The notes below the pieces were generated by a model. It had not been told where the DNA came from, ran no database searches, and was given only the letters and a program-made list of their open reading frames with translations. The position numbers and the translations under genes are program-made. DNA of 64,000 nucleotides from CAYUYV01 sp964522525 (GTDB lineage: Bacteria > Pseudomonadota > Alphaproteobacteria > JAJFIK01): assembly GCA_964522525.1 (NCBI GenBank), contig CAZFWG010000003.1, positions 36,160-100,159 on the forward strand. Direction: 5' to 3'. How positions within the stretch are numbered: position 1 is the stretch's first letter; every line of letters starts with the position of its first letter. This document shows, piece by piece, positions 1 through 7,920 of the stretch.

Positions 1-269
1 GCCTGGACCCGTTCACGCAAGGTGGACCAGTCAAAACCGGGTTCGGGCACGCTCCAGCCGAAACCGGCGGCATCCTCGAAGTCTTCCGTATAGTGACTGG
101 CAAGGACGAACAGCTTCTTGGGCACGCATCCCCTGAGGACACAGGTGCCGCCTTCGCGGTCTTCCTCGGCGACGGCGACCTTGGCGCCGGTCTGGGCCGC
201 AAGCCGGCTGGCCCTTACACCGCCGGACCCCGCCCCAATGGTAAACAAATCATAATCGAATGATGTCAT
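1..269 (-). CDS. gor: Glutathione-disulfide reductase, N-terminal part (gene runs off the window)
   Basis: NADPH-dependent flavoprotein that reduces glutathione disulfide in the cytoplasm. About 89 codons are present, starting at the ATG at 269; the rest lies beyond the left edge. The FAD-binding GxGxxG (residues 12-17, GAGSGG) is followed by the redox-active disulfide motif GGTCVLRGCVPKK with Cys43 and Cys48, which is diagnostic of the pyridine nucleotide-disulfide oxidoreductase family. GCVPKK is typical of glutathione reductase rather than dihydrolipoamide dehydrogenase. It is last in a minus-strand run after rpiA and a hydrolase, a neighbourhood common in alphaproteobacteria. About 140 bases separate it from the hydrolase, so it may have its own promoter. 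Confidence 0.9.
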   Translation of the reverse strand, partial: MTSFDYDLFTIGAGSGGVRASRLAAQTGAKVAVAEEDREGGTCVLRGCVPKKLFVLASHYTEDFEDAAGFGWSVPEPGFDWSTLRERVQ

Positions 270-409
270 CGGACCCAATCTCTCATCGCGCTGGAAAGCC
301 TCACCAGCCTCGTCACTTGGGTTCAAGATCCCACTCTGCAAGGGTCAAGGCAAGCCTCTCCTCAACCCGGTGTCCGAGGGCCGGATCCTCGGGGCTTGCC
401 CGGGGGGCG

Positions 410-1330
410 TCAGGGCGTGGGCTGTCCGTCGCGCGAGACCTCCGGTTCCGCCGCTCCGGCAAGAGGCGCGAGAGCGGTGTCGAGCGCCTCGTGAAAGGCT
501 TCCGGTTGATCCAACATCACGAAGTGGAAGCTGTCGTCGATCCGCACCAGGGTCGTTTCGGGAAGGGCTTCATATTGTTCCTGGTAAAGACGGTCAAGAG
601 TGGTTGGTGCAATCGGCATGATCGCATCATGGGCATAGATCACGGTCGTCGGCGCCGTGATCGCCTTGATGCGCTGGCGCAGATCGAGGGTAAACATCTC
701 GTGCAGGGCATCGATCAGCGTGTCCTTGTCGGACGTCTCCAGCCACCGTCCCAGTTGGGGCAGCTTCTCGCGCCGTTTGGTCAACCCTGCAAGCGCGGCC
801 TTCTGTTGCTGAAAATAGAATGCGGCGGGCTGCGCCCTTTGGACCGCGCGAAGATTATCCGCAACGAGACGAGCGCTTTCCACGTTCTCCGAGCGGAAAA
901 AAAGCTGCGCCACGAAAGGCAGGGAATCCACAATGACCAAGGCCTTGAGTTTTTCCGGCGCGCGGGTCGCCATGAGCATGGCCAGAACACCACCGAGGGA
1001 ATGCCCCACAACGGCAAACTCCGTAAGCTGCTCTTTTTCGATATAGTCCAGCAGGGCGCCCGCTCTCGGGTCCAGGACCGGGCCCAAAACGGGCGGCACG
1101 CCGGCAAAGCCCGCAAGCGTGAAGCGGTGCACGCGGTAATCCCCGTTCAGATGGGCGGCCGTTTCCTCCCAGACCTCCATCGAAGAGGCAAGCCCCGGCA
1201 CGAGAAGGACATCCGGACCGGCACCCGAAACCGTCACGCGGAACGCGTCTTTCTCCGCCGCGCGCAGGCAGGACGCGGTCAACACCAATGAGACAGTGAC
1301 GGCAAGGGTCAAACACCACCGGCTTATCAT
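410..1330 (-). CDS. Secreted alpha/beta-fold hydrolase
   Basis: A 306-residue alpha/beta hydrolase. An open frame extends further upstream into rpiA, but the ATG at 1330 is chosen because it directly precedes a signal peptide (Arg, then a hydrophobic run at residues 5-20, then a small-residue cleavage zone) and sits 13 bases after the rpiA stop. The nucleophile elbow GHSLGG is at residues 109-114 (Ser111), an acid is likely in the AHDAIMP segment, and the C-terminal His269 lies in SFHFVMLDQP, completing a plausible triad. The substrate cannot be told. It was probably cotranscribed with rpiA. A periplasmic esterase or lipase-like role is inferred from fold and export signal only. Confidence 0.8.
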   Translation of the reverse strand: MISRWCLTLAVTVSLVLTASCLRAAEKDAFRVTVSGAGPDVLLVPGLASSMEVWEETAAHLNGDYRVHRFTLAGFAGVPPVLGPVLDPRAGALLDYIEKEQLTEFAVVGHSLGGVLAMLMATRAPEKLKALVIVDSLPFVAQLFFRSENVESARLVADNLRAVQRAQPAAFYFQQQKAALAGLTKRREKLPQLGRWLETSDKDTLIDALHEMFTLDLRQRIKAITAPTTVIYAHDAIMPIAPTTLDRLYQEQYEALPETTLVRIDDSFHFVMLDQPEAFHEALDTALAPLAGAAEPEVSRDGQPTP

Positions 1331-1343
1331 CGGTCTGTTTCTC

Positions 1344-2081
1344 CTATCGCGCGGGCGCCGGTGCCGCGATCCGGCGGATCGTGCCGTCTTCCTGGCCGAT
1401 AAAGGCGAGGCTCGCCAGATCCACGAACAACCCGTTTTCCACCACGCCTGGGACCCGGTTGAGCGCCACGGACAAGGCCGCCGGATCGGCAATCCGACCG
1501 CAGGCACAATCGAAGATCACATTGCCGCTATCGGTCAGGACCGGTTCGCCGTCCTCTTTCATCCGTTGGCGGATGGCAATATCATTCAAGCCGGCGGCAT
1601 CGAAAACCTCCCGCAGGTGCCGTGCCGTGGCGCCCGCGCCGAAGCGGATCACTTCAACGGGCAAGGCGAAAGCGCCGAGCGTGGCGACAGCCTTGCTGGC
1701 ATCGGCGATGATCACGAGCCGCTTGGAGGCCGCCGCGACGATCTTCTCCCGCAGGAGGGCGGCGCCCCCGCCCTTGATCAGGCGCAGATGGGCGTCAAGC
1801 TCATCCGCGCCGTCGACCGTCAGGTCGAGGGGCCCCACATCATCCAGGGACACGACCGGGATATCGCAGTCGCGGGCCAGATCGGCGGTCGCCTCGGAAG
1901 TGGGCACACCCCGCACGGACCATCCCTTTTCCTTGAGCAGATGTCCTAATCCGCACACGAAGTGGGCGGCCGTCGAGCCCGTGCCCAGGCCCAGGGTCAT
2001 GCCGTCGCGGATTTCGTCCAAGGCGGCCAGCGCCGCGATGCGCTTCTGGTCGTCGGCCGAAAGAAGCTCGGTCACTGTCAT
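1344..2081 (-). CDS. rpiA: Ribose-5-phosphate isomerase A
   Basis: Interconverts ribose 5-phosphate and ribulose 5-phosphate in the pentose phosphate pathway. At 245 residues it is close to the usual RpiA size. Family landmarks are the N-terminal phosphate-binding GLGTGST (residues 31-37), the DGADE segment in mid-protein and the KGGGAALLREKIV active-site stretch with the conserved Lys and Glu. The ATG at 2081 lies 18 bases after the preceding gene's stop. Downstream it runs closely into the secreted hydrolase and then gor. Confidence 0.95.
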   Translation of the reverse strand: MTVTELLSADDQKRIAALAALDEIRDGMTLGLGTGSTAAHFVCGLGHLLKEKGWSVRGVPTSEATADLARDCDIPVVSLDDVGPLDLTVDGADELDAHLRLIKGGGAALLREKIVAAASKRLVIIADASKAVATLGAFALPVEVIRFGAGATARHLREVFDAAGLNDIAIRQRMKEDGEPVLTDSGNVIFDCACGRIADPAALSVALNRVPGVVENGLFVDLASLAFIGQEDGTIRRIAAPAPAR

Positions 2082-2099
2082 CCGTCCTTTTGTGGAAGC

Positions 2100-2753
2100 T
2101 CAGGCAGAAAGATCGGGGGCATCGACGTCGCGGCCGCGCCGGCACAGGGTCATCGCCAGCGCGCAGACCCGATCAAAAAGATCGCTGTCGGTGGGCAGCG
2201 TCACCTGCCCTTCCTGCAGGGCCGCAACATGATGGGCGGCCCGTTCGAGCCAGGCGAGATCCTGATGATCGATGCCGCCCTCCGCCGCCAGATGTTTGAC
2301 GATGACCAGGGGATCGGTGAACGCCAGACCGGCCTCATCCCCGCCCAGACGCCGCCGGGCCGCGCCCGTAAACAACGCCCAGGCATAGAGCATGGCCGGC
2401 ACGTGATCGCCCTTGCGATGGAGGCGGCGGGCCTCGCTCAACCGTCCCCGGATGATATCGAGGGCCGGAAGGCCCGGTGCCGGGCCTTCGGGTTCCGACA
2501 GGACCAGCCGGAAGCTCCAATCGTCCCGCGCCTTCGCGGCTTCCGCCAAACGCCGGAGCCGATCGGATCCGGCGGCACCGGCGCCCAGCGCCCGGATGCC
2601 GACAAGAACCGTCCGGTCCGCCTTGCGCGCCAGAAGATCCGGCGACAGATCGGTACCGTCGGGCAGATCCACCCGCGGGCGGATATCCACGTCATATCCT
2701 TCGGCCCGATAGCTCTTGCGCAGCTTGGTAAGAATGTCCGTTTCGCTCGCCAT
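2100..2753 (-). CDS. Conserved protein of unknown function, possibly nuclease-fold
   Basis: A 217-residue soluble protein with no signal peptide. Its N-terminal third (residues 1-55, a helix then alternating hydrophobic strands with acidic residues, then LLARKADRTVLVGIR) resembles the pattern of small restriction-endonuclease-like (PD-(D/E)xK) folds, in particular the family named REase_AHJR-like. This is a weak recollection of fold pattern, not a motif match. The rest is helical, with an Arg-rich middle. It sits 38 bases after the RusA-like resolvase gene and 18 bases before rpiA, so it is likely in the same transcript. No enzymatic activity should be assumed. Confidence 0.6.
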   Translation of the reverse strand: MASETDILTKLRKSYRAEGYDVDIRPRVDLPDGTDLSPDLLARKADRTVLVGIRALGAGAAGSDRLRRLAEAAKARDDWSFRLVLSEPEGPAPGLPALDIIRGRLSEARRLHRKGDHVPAMLYAWALFTGAARRRLGGDEAGLAFTDPLVIVKHLAAEGGIDHQDLAWLERAAHHVAALQEGQVTLPTDSDLFDRVCALAMTLCRRGRDVDAPDLSA

Positions 2754-2791
2754 GGGAATGTTCCTAACCCCTGTCCGCCGCTTCTCGTTCT

Positions 2792-3292
2792 TCAGCCTCC
2801 GACACCCTGGAGCATGAAGCGATGATCCGGCCCGTCCTCAATCCGAACATAGAGGAAATGGGAAGATGTGCCCAGATACTCCGCGACCAGCGGCGGCGGA
2901 TCCGAAAGCTCGAAGCCCGCAACCTGGCGCGTCCGGCGCACGACCACTTGGGTCACCCGATTGTCGTCATCGAACACAATCCCGTTCAAGGCATCGAGCA
3001 CATGCTTCGGGATGTTATCCGTATCGCAGGCGTAAGGGCCCGTGTGAAACAACACCAAGAGGGCAGAAAGCTCGCCTTCGTCCCGGAATTGCCAGCCGTC
3101 CAGGTGCCCAAGCGCGGCCGTGCCGACCCGTTCCTTCCAGCGCCGCGCCGCCCGGCGATCATTGTTCGCCGAGACCGGAATGCCTTCCACCACGAATTCA
3201 AAGGATGGATGACGGTCCACATTTCGGGCCCGCCGCCCCTTGGTCGCCCCCGGCGCCTGACGTGCCGCGCTGGACCCCCGCGTATCCCTCAT
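2792..3292 (-). CDS. RusA-family Holliday junction resolvase-like protein
   Basis: RusA-type enzymes resolve four-way DNA junctions and are mostly found in prophages. This 166-residue protein carries the family signature: an Asp-rich CDTDNIPKHVLDALNG stretch followed by VFDDDNRVTQV, matching the conserved acidic residues and the following Lys that bind metal and DNA. The chosen ATG (3290-3292) overlaps the glmU stop in an ATGA arrangement, implying translational coupling. A longer frame starting inside glmU is unlikely. About 45 N-terminal basic residues precede the core. There are no phage genes around it, so it appears domesticated. Activity is inferred from motifs only. Confidence 0.8.
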   Translation of the reverse strand: MRDTRGSSAARQAPGATKGRRARNVDRHPSFEFVVEGIPVSANNDRRAARRWKERVGTAALGHLDGWQFRDEGELSALLVLFHTGPYACDTDNIPKHVLDALNGIVFDDDNRVTQVVVRRTRQVAGFELSDPPPLVAEYLGTSSHFLYVRIEDGPDHRFMLQGVGG

Positions 3293-4713
3293 CGTCCCCC
3301 CTCCCCGGATTTTGACGGATCCGGATCGGCTTTCCGGTTCCGGCGGGCCCGGTTGCGCGCCGCCCAACCGGCCACTTCCCGCTGGTCGGCGCGGGTCACC
3401 GCGAGCGCATCGGCGCTGACGGATTTGGTGACCGTGCTGCCGGCACCGATAAACGCGCCATCCCCGACCGTGATCGGCGCCACCAGCGAAGCATTCGTCC
3501 CGACAAAGACATTCTCACCGATCACCGTGCGGTGCTTGTCATAGCCGTCATAGTTGCAGGTGATGGCGCCCGCGCCGACATTCGTGTGCGCGCCCACCTG
3601 GGCATCCCCGATATAGGACAAGTGATTGACCTTGACCCCCGGTTCCAGCACCGCATTCTTGACCTCGACGAAATTGCCGATCCGGGAGCCCTGCCCAATA
3701 TCCGCCCCCGGACGTAAACGGGCGAACGGACCGACAACCGAACCCCGCGCCACCCGTGCGCCTTCGATATGGCAGAAGGGCTTGATCTCCACCGTGTCTT
3801 CCACGACCACGCCGGGGCCGAACACCACATTCTGGCCGATCGTGACATCCCGCCCGAGTGTCGTGTCCCAGGCGAAATAGACCGTATCGGGATCAGCCAG
3901 CGTGACCCCGTCCTCCATGGCGGCCGTCCGGCGCCGGCGCTGATAGGTCGCTTCCGCCACGGCCAGTTCGGTCCGGGAATTGACGCCCAGCACCTCCGCC
4001 GCGTCCGCTTCGACCACGGCGCAAGGCAGGCCCTTTTCCCGCGCCCTGGCCACGATATCGGTCAGGTAGTATTCGCCCTTGGCATTGTCGTTATCGACGG
4101 TCGCCAGCAACTCGAACAGAAGGGACCCGCCGACGGCCATGACACCGGAATTGCACAAAGGGATGGCCAGCTGTTCCGGGCTTGCATCCTTGGCCTCCAC
4201 GATGGCCTCGAGACCACCGTCCCCATTGAGCACCAATCGGCCATAGGCCCCGGGCTCCGGCGGCGTGAACCCCAGAACGACGACCCCCGCGCCCGCCGCC
4301 CGCGCGGCGCGCATGGCCGCCAAGGTTTCGGGCCGGATGAGCGGTGTATCCGCATACAGAATGAGCGCCTCGGCGAAAGCGTCCGGGCAGGCCTCCCGGG
4401 CCGCCAGCACCGCGTGCCCCGTGCCCAAGGGCGGGTCCTGGACGGCGATGGCGCATGGGGGCGAAAACGACCGGGCCGCTTGGGCCACGGCTTCCCCGCC
4501 CGCGCCCACCACCGTGACGACGCGCTCAGGCGCCATGGCGGCGCAGGCATCCAGGACATGGTTCAGCATGGCGCGCCCGGCAATGTCGTGGAGCACCTTG
4601 GGCCGCGCCGACTTCATCCGTGTGCCCTTGCCGGCGGCGAGGACAATACAGACAAGCCCGCCCGCCGCATCGCCCGATGCAGCTCCGGGCGTGGTTTCAG
4701 TGGTGGTTTCCAT
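3289..4713 (-). CDS. glmU: Bifunctional UDP-N-acetylglucosamine pyrophosphorylase / glucosamine-1-phosphate N-acetyltransferase
   Basis: Makes UDP-GlcNAc for peptidoglycan and lipopolysaccharide. The 474-residue protein has the nucleotidyltransferase motif LAAGKGTRMKS (residues 25-35), the GTGHAV and YADTPLI uridylyltransferase segments, then a left-handed beta-helix acetyltransferase domain with hexapeptide repeats and the typical NVGAGAITCNYDGYDKH stretch. The start at 4713 gives a roughly 20-residue low-complexity Thr/Ala tail before the fold; upstream in-frame codons lack family similarity. It is first in the minus-strand run and divergent from gph. Its stop overlaps the start of the RusA-like gene. 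Confidence 0.95.
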   Translation of the reverse strand: METTTETTPGAASGDAAGGLVCIVLAAGKGTRMKSARPKVLHDIAGRAMLNHVLDACAAMAPERVVTVVGAGGEAVAQAARSFSPPCAIAVQDPPLGTGHAVLAAREACPDAFAEALILYADTPLIRPETLAAMRAARAAGAGVVVLGFTPPEPGAYGRLVLNGDGGLEAIVEAKDASPEQLAIPLCNSGVMAVGGSLLFELLATVDNDNAKGEYYLTDIVARAREKGLPCAVVEADAAEVLGVNSRTELAVAEATYQRRRRTAAMEDGVTLADPDTVYFAWDTTLGRDVTIGQNVVFGPGVVVEDTVEIKPFCHIEGARVARGSVVGPFARLRPGADIGQGSRIGNFVEVKNAVLEPGVKVNHLSYIGDAQVGAHTNVGAGAITCNYDGYDKHRTVIGENVFVGTNASLVAPITVGDGAFIGAGSTVTKSVSADALAVTRADQREVAGWAARNRARRNRKADPDPSKSGEGGR

Positions 4714-4867
4714 GCGGCACTCCCGCGCTCCGGGCCGAACCCCGCAAGCCTCATCCCTGTTCCCGTCCAAGCCGCACCATGTCACAGCCAAGGGGGAGCG
4801 CAAGTGCCCGCTTCCCTCTCGCCGGTGGTTAGGCCACAAACAGTCTTCAACAAGGAGTACGCCACAA

Positions 4868-5560
4868 ATGCGCCGATTGGACGACACAACGGTTGTTTTC
4901 GACCTGGATGGCACGTTGGTGGACACGGCCCCGGATCTGGCGGGGGCCGCCAATGGTGTCTTGACCGAGATCGGCCGGCCCAGTCTGCCGGTCGAGGCGT
5001 TACGTCCCTATGTGGGCCAAGGCGCCCGGGCCACCCTGCGCCATGCCCTGGAGGTCACGGGCGGCGGCGTGGACGAGGCCACCCTCAACGGTCTGGTGGA
5101 TCGTTTTCTGGTGGTCTATACGGGCCGGATTTCCGCCCACAGCCGCCCCTTTCCGGGCGCCCTGGCCGCCCTTGATGCCCTGGCGGCGGCAGGCGCCGTG
5201 CTTGGCATCTGCACCAACAAGCGGGAGGCGCCGGCCCGCCAGCTCCTCGACGAACTCGGGCTTTTGCCCCGGTTCGCGGCCGTGGTGGGCGGCGATACCT
5301 GCCCCACCCGCAAACCGGAACCGGAATCGCTGGCCGAAACCTTGCGCCGCGCCGGCGGCCGGGCCTATGGCGTGATGATCGGCGACACGACGGCGGATAC
5401 GGGGGCGGCCAACGCGCTGGGCATCCCGTCGATCGGGGTCAGTTTCGGCTACAGCCCCCTGCCGGCGAGCGAAATCGGCGCCACCCGGGTGATCGACCAT
5501 TTCGACGATCTGATCCCGGCGATCGATGCCGTCCTCGCCGATGTTGGGCGGGTGGCCTAG
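4868..5560 (+). CDS. gph: Phosphoglycolate phosphatase (HAD superfamily)
   Basis: Dephosphorylates 2-phosphoglycolate arising from DNA 3'-end repair and oxidative side reactions. The 230-residue protein has HAD motif I FDLDGTLVDT (nucleophile Asp12, acid/base Asp14), motif II in GICTNK, a conserved Lys in TRKPEPE (motif III) and motif IV GDTTAD. The ATG at 4868 is preceded by AAGGAG about ten bases upstream. It is divergent from glmU, with about 150 bases between them. Close homologues include other small HAD phosphatases, so substrate assignment is by family and length. Confidence 0.88.
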   Translation: MRRLDDTTVVFDLDGTLVDTAPDLAGAANGVLTEIGRPSLPVEALRPYVGQGARATLRHALEVTGGGVDEATLNGLVDRFLVVYTGRISAHSRPFPGALAALDALAAAGAVLGICTNKREAPARQLLDELGLLPRFAAVVGGDTCPTRKPEPESLAETLRRAGGRAYGVMIGDTTADTGAANALGIPSIGVSFGYSPLPASEIGATRVIDHFDDLIPAIDAVLADVGRVA

Positions 5561-5619
5561 AAGCCATTCGGCGGGCCGTTCGGGCCAGGGCCCTCCCCCC
5601 GAAGACGCCATCAGGGGCC

Positions 5620-5648
5620 TTGACGCGATCAGGCGCGGAGAGTAGCCC
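5620..5648 (+). promoter_or_regulatory. Putative promoter of tRNA-Val
   Basis: A TTGACG -35 element at 5620-5625 is followed after 17 bases by a weak TAGCCC at 5643-5648, about 21 bases before the mature tRNA end. The CTTGACG context is typical of alphaproteobacterial housekeeping promoters; the -10 is poor. Confidence 0.35.
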
Positions 5649-5669
5649 TACTCCTCTCGCGAAACAGGC

Positions 5670-5744
5670 GGGCACGTAGCTCAGTGGGAGAGCACTGTCT
5701 TCACACGGCAGGGGTCGCTGGTTCAATCCCAGCCGTGCCCACCA
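5670..5744 (+). tRNA. tRNA-Val, anticodon CAC
   Basis: A complete cloverleaf is visible: acceptor GGGCACG (5670-5676) pairs with CGTGCCC (5734-5740), D stem GCTC/GAGC, anticodon stem CTGTC/GGCAG around the loop TTCACAC with anticodon CAC at 5702-5704, and T stem GCTGG/CCAGC around TTCAATC. Discriminator A5741 is followed by a genomically encoded CCA (5742-5744). It reads the GUG valine codon. No duplicated 3' end was seen nearby, so nothing suggests an element integrated here. Confidence 0.96.
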
Positions 5745-5911
5745 TCCTTTCACCTACCCACAATTCGCGTTGGGGCATGATCCGCCCACCCCAGGATCGC
5801 TCCCTTTTTCATCGCAACTTGCGGATCGAGTTGCGCGGACGGACGATCGGGATCCGCCGTTCTCCATGCCAGCCCTGTCAGCTCTGATCCTCGCGGACCA
5901 TGGCCGCCGCG

Positions 5912-6628
5912 TCATTTGACGGGCGCTGGGTCTGACGGGCGCTGGGTCAGCCACAGAAACGCGGCAACGCTGAAGCCCGTGGCCTCCAGGATCACCGCCA
6001 TGATGACGAGCTGATACCGCACCGCGATCAGGGGATCGACACCGGCGATGATCTGGCCCGTCATCATGCCCGGCAGGGCGACGAGCCCGACGGCCAGAAG
6101 CGCGTTCACTTGGGGGATCATGGCGGCGATCCAAGCCTCGCGCCGGGCATCGACCCGACTTGCGCCCGTCTCTTCCTCCCGCGCCAGCCTCTCAGCAGCA
6201 ATTGTGATCCCCGTCATCGCATTGGAGAAGACCATGCCGGCAATGGGCACGGTCAGGCGCAGATCCGAGAAGGGTTGGGTCAGCCCGAGCACGACAATCA
6301 AGACGAACACCAAGGTGCCGCCGCCGCCCAGCAGGAGCGCCAGCAGAGCATGGGGCAGCGCCCGGCTCCAGCGGTCCTTTTCGACAAGCCGCGTGGCGAT
6401 CACGGCGGAGACCGTGACCATGACCGCGACCACCAGAATGCCGAGCCAGACGGCTTCTCCCGTGAACAGGACCTTGAGCACGAAGCCAATGGCGACGAGC
6501 TGCACGGACATGCGAATGGCGGCATAGACAATCTCGCCGCCCCGTCCCGCCCAGCGCCAAGCGATAAGAACAATGCCGAGCACCGGCACAAGGCTCAGGA
6601 ATAGGGCTGATACCGTGATTTCGGGCAT
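5912..6628 (-). CDS. FetB/YbbM-type ABC transporter permease
   Basis: A 238-residue integral membrane protein with about seven hydrophobic helices. It matches the UPF0014 permease family (E. coli FetB, implicated in iron export): an N-terminal helix, the RMSVQL stretch, the GMVFSNAMTGITIAAERL segment that conserves the family's Asn/Met-rich motif, and PGMMTGQIIAG. The start at 6628 is preceded by GAGGAGGGG at good spacing, favouring it over an upstream frame extension. The ATPase partner FetA is not next to it. The last ten codons overlap a tandem 16-base duplication that shapes the C-terminus. Confidence 0.85.
   Translation of the reverse strand: MPEITVSALFLSLVPVLGIVLIAWRWAGRGGEIVYAAIRMSVQLVAIGFVLKVLFTGEAVWLGILVVAVMVTVSAVIATRLVEKDRWSRALPHALLALLLGGGGTLVFVLIVVLGLTQPFSDLRLTVPIAGMVFSNAMTGITIAAERLAREEETGASRVDARREAWIAAMIPQVNALLAVGLVALPGMMTGQIIAGVDPLIAVRYQLVIMAVILEATGFSVAAFLWLTQRPSDPAPVK
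5917..5948. repeat. Perfect 16-bp tandem duplication at the 3' end of the permease gene
   Basis: Two adjacent copies of tgacgggcgctgggtc (5917-5932 and 5933-5948). The unit is not a multiple of three, so the second copy is read in a different frame and yields the terminal QRPSDPAPVK. It looks like a recent slippage or duplication event that altered the C-terminus. Confidence 0.85.
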
Positions 6629-6760
6629 GTCCCCTCCTCTTTCCCCGCCCGCCGTCGCGCATTCGCGGACAGGTGCGGATGGGAGGGGGATCCTATCAGC
6701 GCGGGCGGCAAAGATCTGCGCGGCCCGCCGCAGCACCGGTTCGGCGCGCGGAAGAATGGA

Positions 6761-7189
6761 TCAGAAACGGGGATCCCGGAGGGACATGCGGGTCGTCGCG
6801 CCGTCCCCATCGGTGATGGTCATCTCGATCTCCTCACCAATCGTCTCGAAGCCTATCAGCATGTCATCGACCCTGAAACTGCCGTGGCCCGCCTCGTCAT
6901 CACCGAGAAAGGCTTCGGTGATGTCGCGGGACAGATCCGTGAGAAGACGTCTTTGGAGGGCTCGTGAAAAGCCATCTTCAGCCCCAGGAACGGCCTTTGC
7001 CTCTTCATTTGCAGACGGAACCGAGGCCTCGCGCGGCGGCGCCGGAGGGTCGGCGGGAAACGCGCGGCCATCGGATGGGGGCGCCAACGATCCCAAAACG
7101 AATTCCTCCGCATGGGCCTTGAAGAATGACAAAGAAAGAACGAGCCCGAACCCGAAGGCAAGGGTCCCAACGATCATCTGCTGGCGCAT
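6761..7189 (-). CDS. csgF: CsgF-like curli assembly protein
   Basis: In known curli systems CsgF works at the outer-membrane CsgG pore and helps attach and nucleate curli fibres. This 142-residue protein has a signal peptide (residues 1-28, ending AHA), a Pro-rich low-complexity linker, then a C-terminal half that lines up by eye with E. coli CsgF: a helix with Phe-x-x-Ala-Leu-x-x-x-Leu-Leu, then beta-rich FRVDDMLIGFETIGEE and MTITDGDGATTRMSL, like the NDYIVDIANRDG...NVTDRKTGQTSTI region. It follows a CsgH-like gene by 28 bases. The identification is by pattern. csgA, csgB, csgE and csgG are not in the window. Confidence 0.6.
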   Translation of the reverse strand: MRQQMIVGTLAFGFGLVLSLSFFKAHAEEFVLGSLAPPSDGRAFPADPPAPPREASVPSANEEAKAVPGAEDGFSRALQRRLLTDLSRDITEAFLGDDEAGHGSFRVDDMLIGFETIGEEIEMTITDGDGATTRMSLRDPRF

Positions 7190-7217
7190 TCAGGTCTCCC
7201 GTGAGGCGGCGCGGCCT

Positions 7218-7565
7218 TCAGAGGTCTGTTTCGGATGAGAGCACCGGAGCGGAACCGGCATTTTCATGGCGGGAGCAGGTAAACATGCGGCCCCAGGAAT
7301 CACTCACGGTGAGGCGCGCATGAACGGCGAGATCAAGGGACTTGCCGACGCCGATGGTGGCCAGTGTCATGTTTCCATCGGCACCAATCACGACCTCCCC
7401 GCTTTGCCTGCTTTGGACTGTGCCTAATACGGATGATTTACGGATGACAAACTCATAGCTCAAGGGCAGCGCATGGGCGGTTTTCTCAATGGCGCCCCTG
7501 GCGATGAAATTCAGGCATTCACCGCTGTCTTTGACATCAATTCGGCATGCGAAGGGTTTATCCAT
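7218..7565 (-). CDS. CsgH-like curli chaperone domain protein
   Basis: CsgH is the alphaproteobacterial counterpart of CsgC, a small periplasmic beta-sandwich that keeps curli subunits from aggregating. This 115-residue protein has the expected layout: an early Cys (FACRIDV), a LSYEFVIRKSS strand, QSGEVVIGADGNMTLATIGV, and ARLTVSD with a late Cys (MFTCS) that could pair with the first. The reading frame is closed by an in-frame stop a few codons upstream of the ATG at 7565, so no signal peptide is visible. The upstream part may have been frameshifted, or the protein may not be exported. The adjacent csgF-like gene supports the call. Confidence 0.5.
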   Translation of the reverse strand: MDKPFACRIDVKDSGECLNFIARGAIEKTAHALPLSYEFVIRKSSVLGTVQSRQSGEVVIGADGNMTLATIGVGKSLDLAVHARLTVSDSWGRMFTCSRHENAGSAPVLSSETDL

Positions 7566-7920
7566 AACGGCTCTGGGCGTTTGTTGGATTTGAGCTTATT
7601 CAGGAGCGGCAAGGCAATCGCGCGAACAACGGAAATAACCGGAGGAGCCGCTATCGGAACCGGCCACTATGGTTGGCCAGAACCTTTCCATGTCCGACCA
7701 TAAGCTTCTTTGCATACGGAGCGAAGCGCAATTTCCATGCTTATGCGATCGTTTTTCCGGTGTGTTGCCAGCCCGCCACAGAAATGTGGATCTAGACCGT
7801 CAATGGACGGAGGACCGGCGACGACGAATCGGCCCCCTTATCCCCAGCCTGTGCAAAAGACAAAAGCCTTCCCTCGGGAATCACCGGAGCATTTTCACGT
7901 CAACAACCAAAAAGAAAGCA
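7566..7920. other. Intergenic region without a recognisable gene
   Basis: About 355 bases between the methyltransferase stop and the csgH-like start, both on the minus strand. Only short frames lacking ribosome sites or family similarity occur. A remnant of a csgH signal peptide could lie at 7566-7640, where a minus-strand frame offset from the annotated one encodes a hydrophobic run (VISVVRAIALPLL). No promoter or terminator could be called confidently. Confidence 0.4.

Noticed and set aside
5745..5911. Possible integrative element or attachment site next to tRNA-Val
   Set aside because: No integrase gene or duplicated tRNA 3' end was seen on either side.
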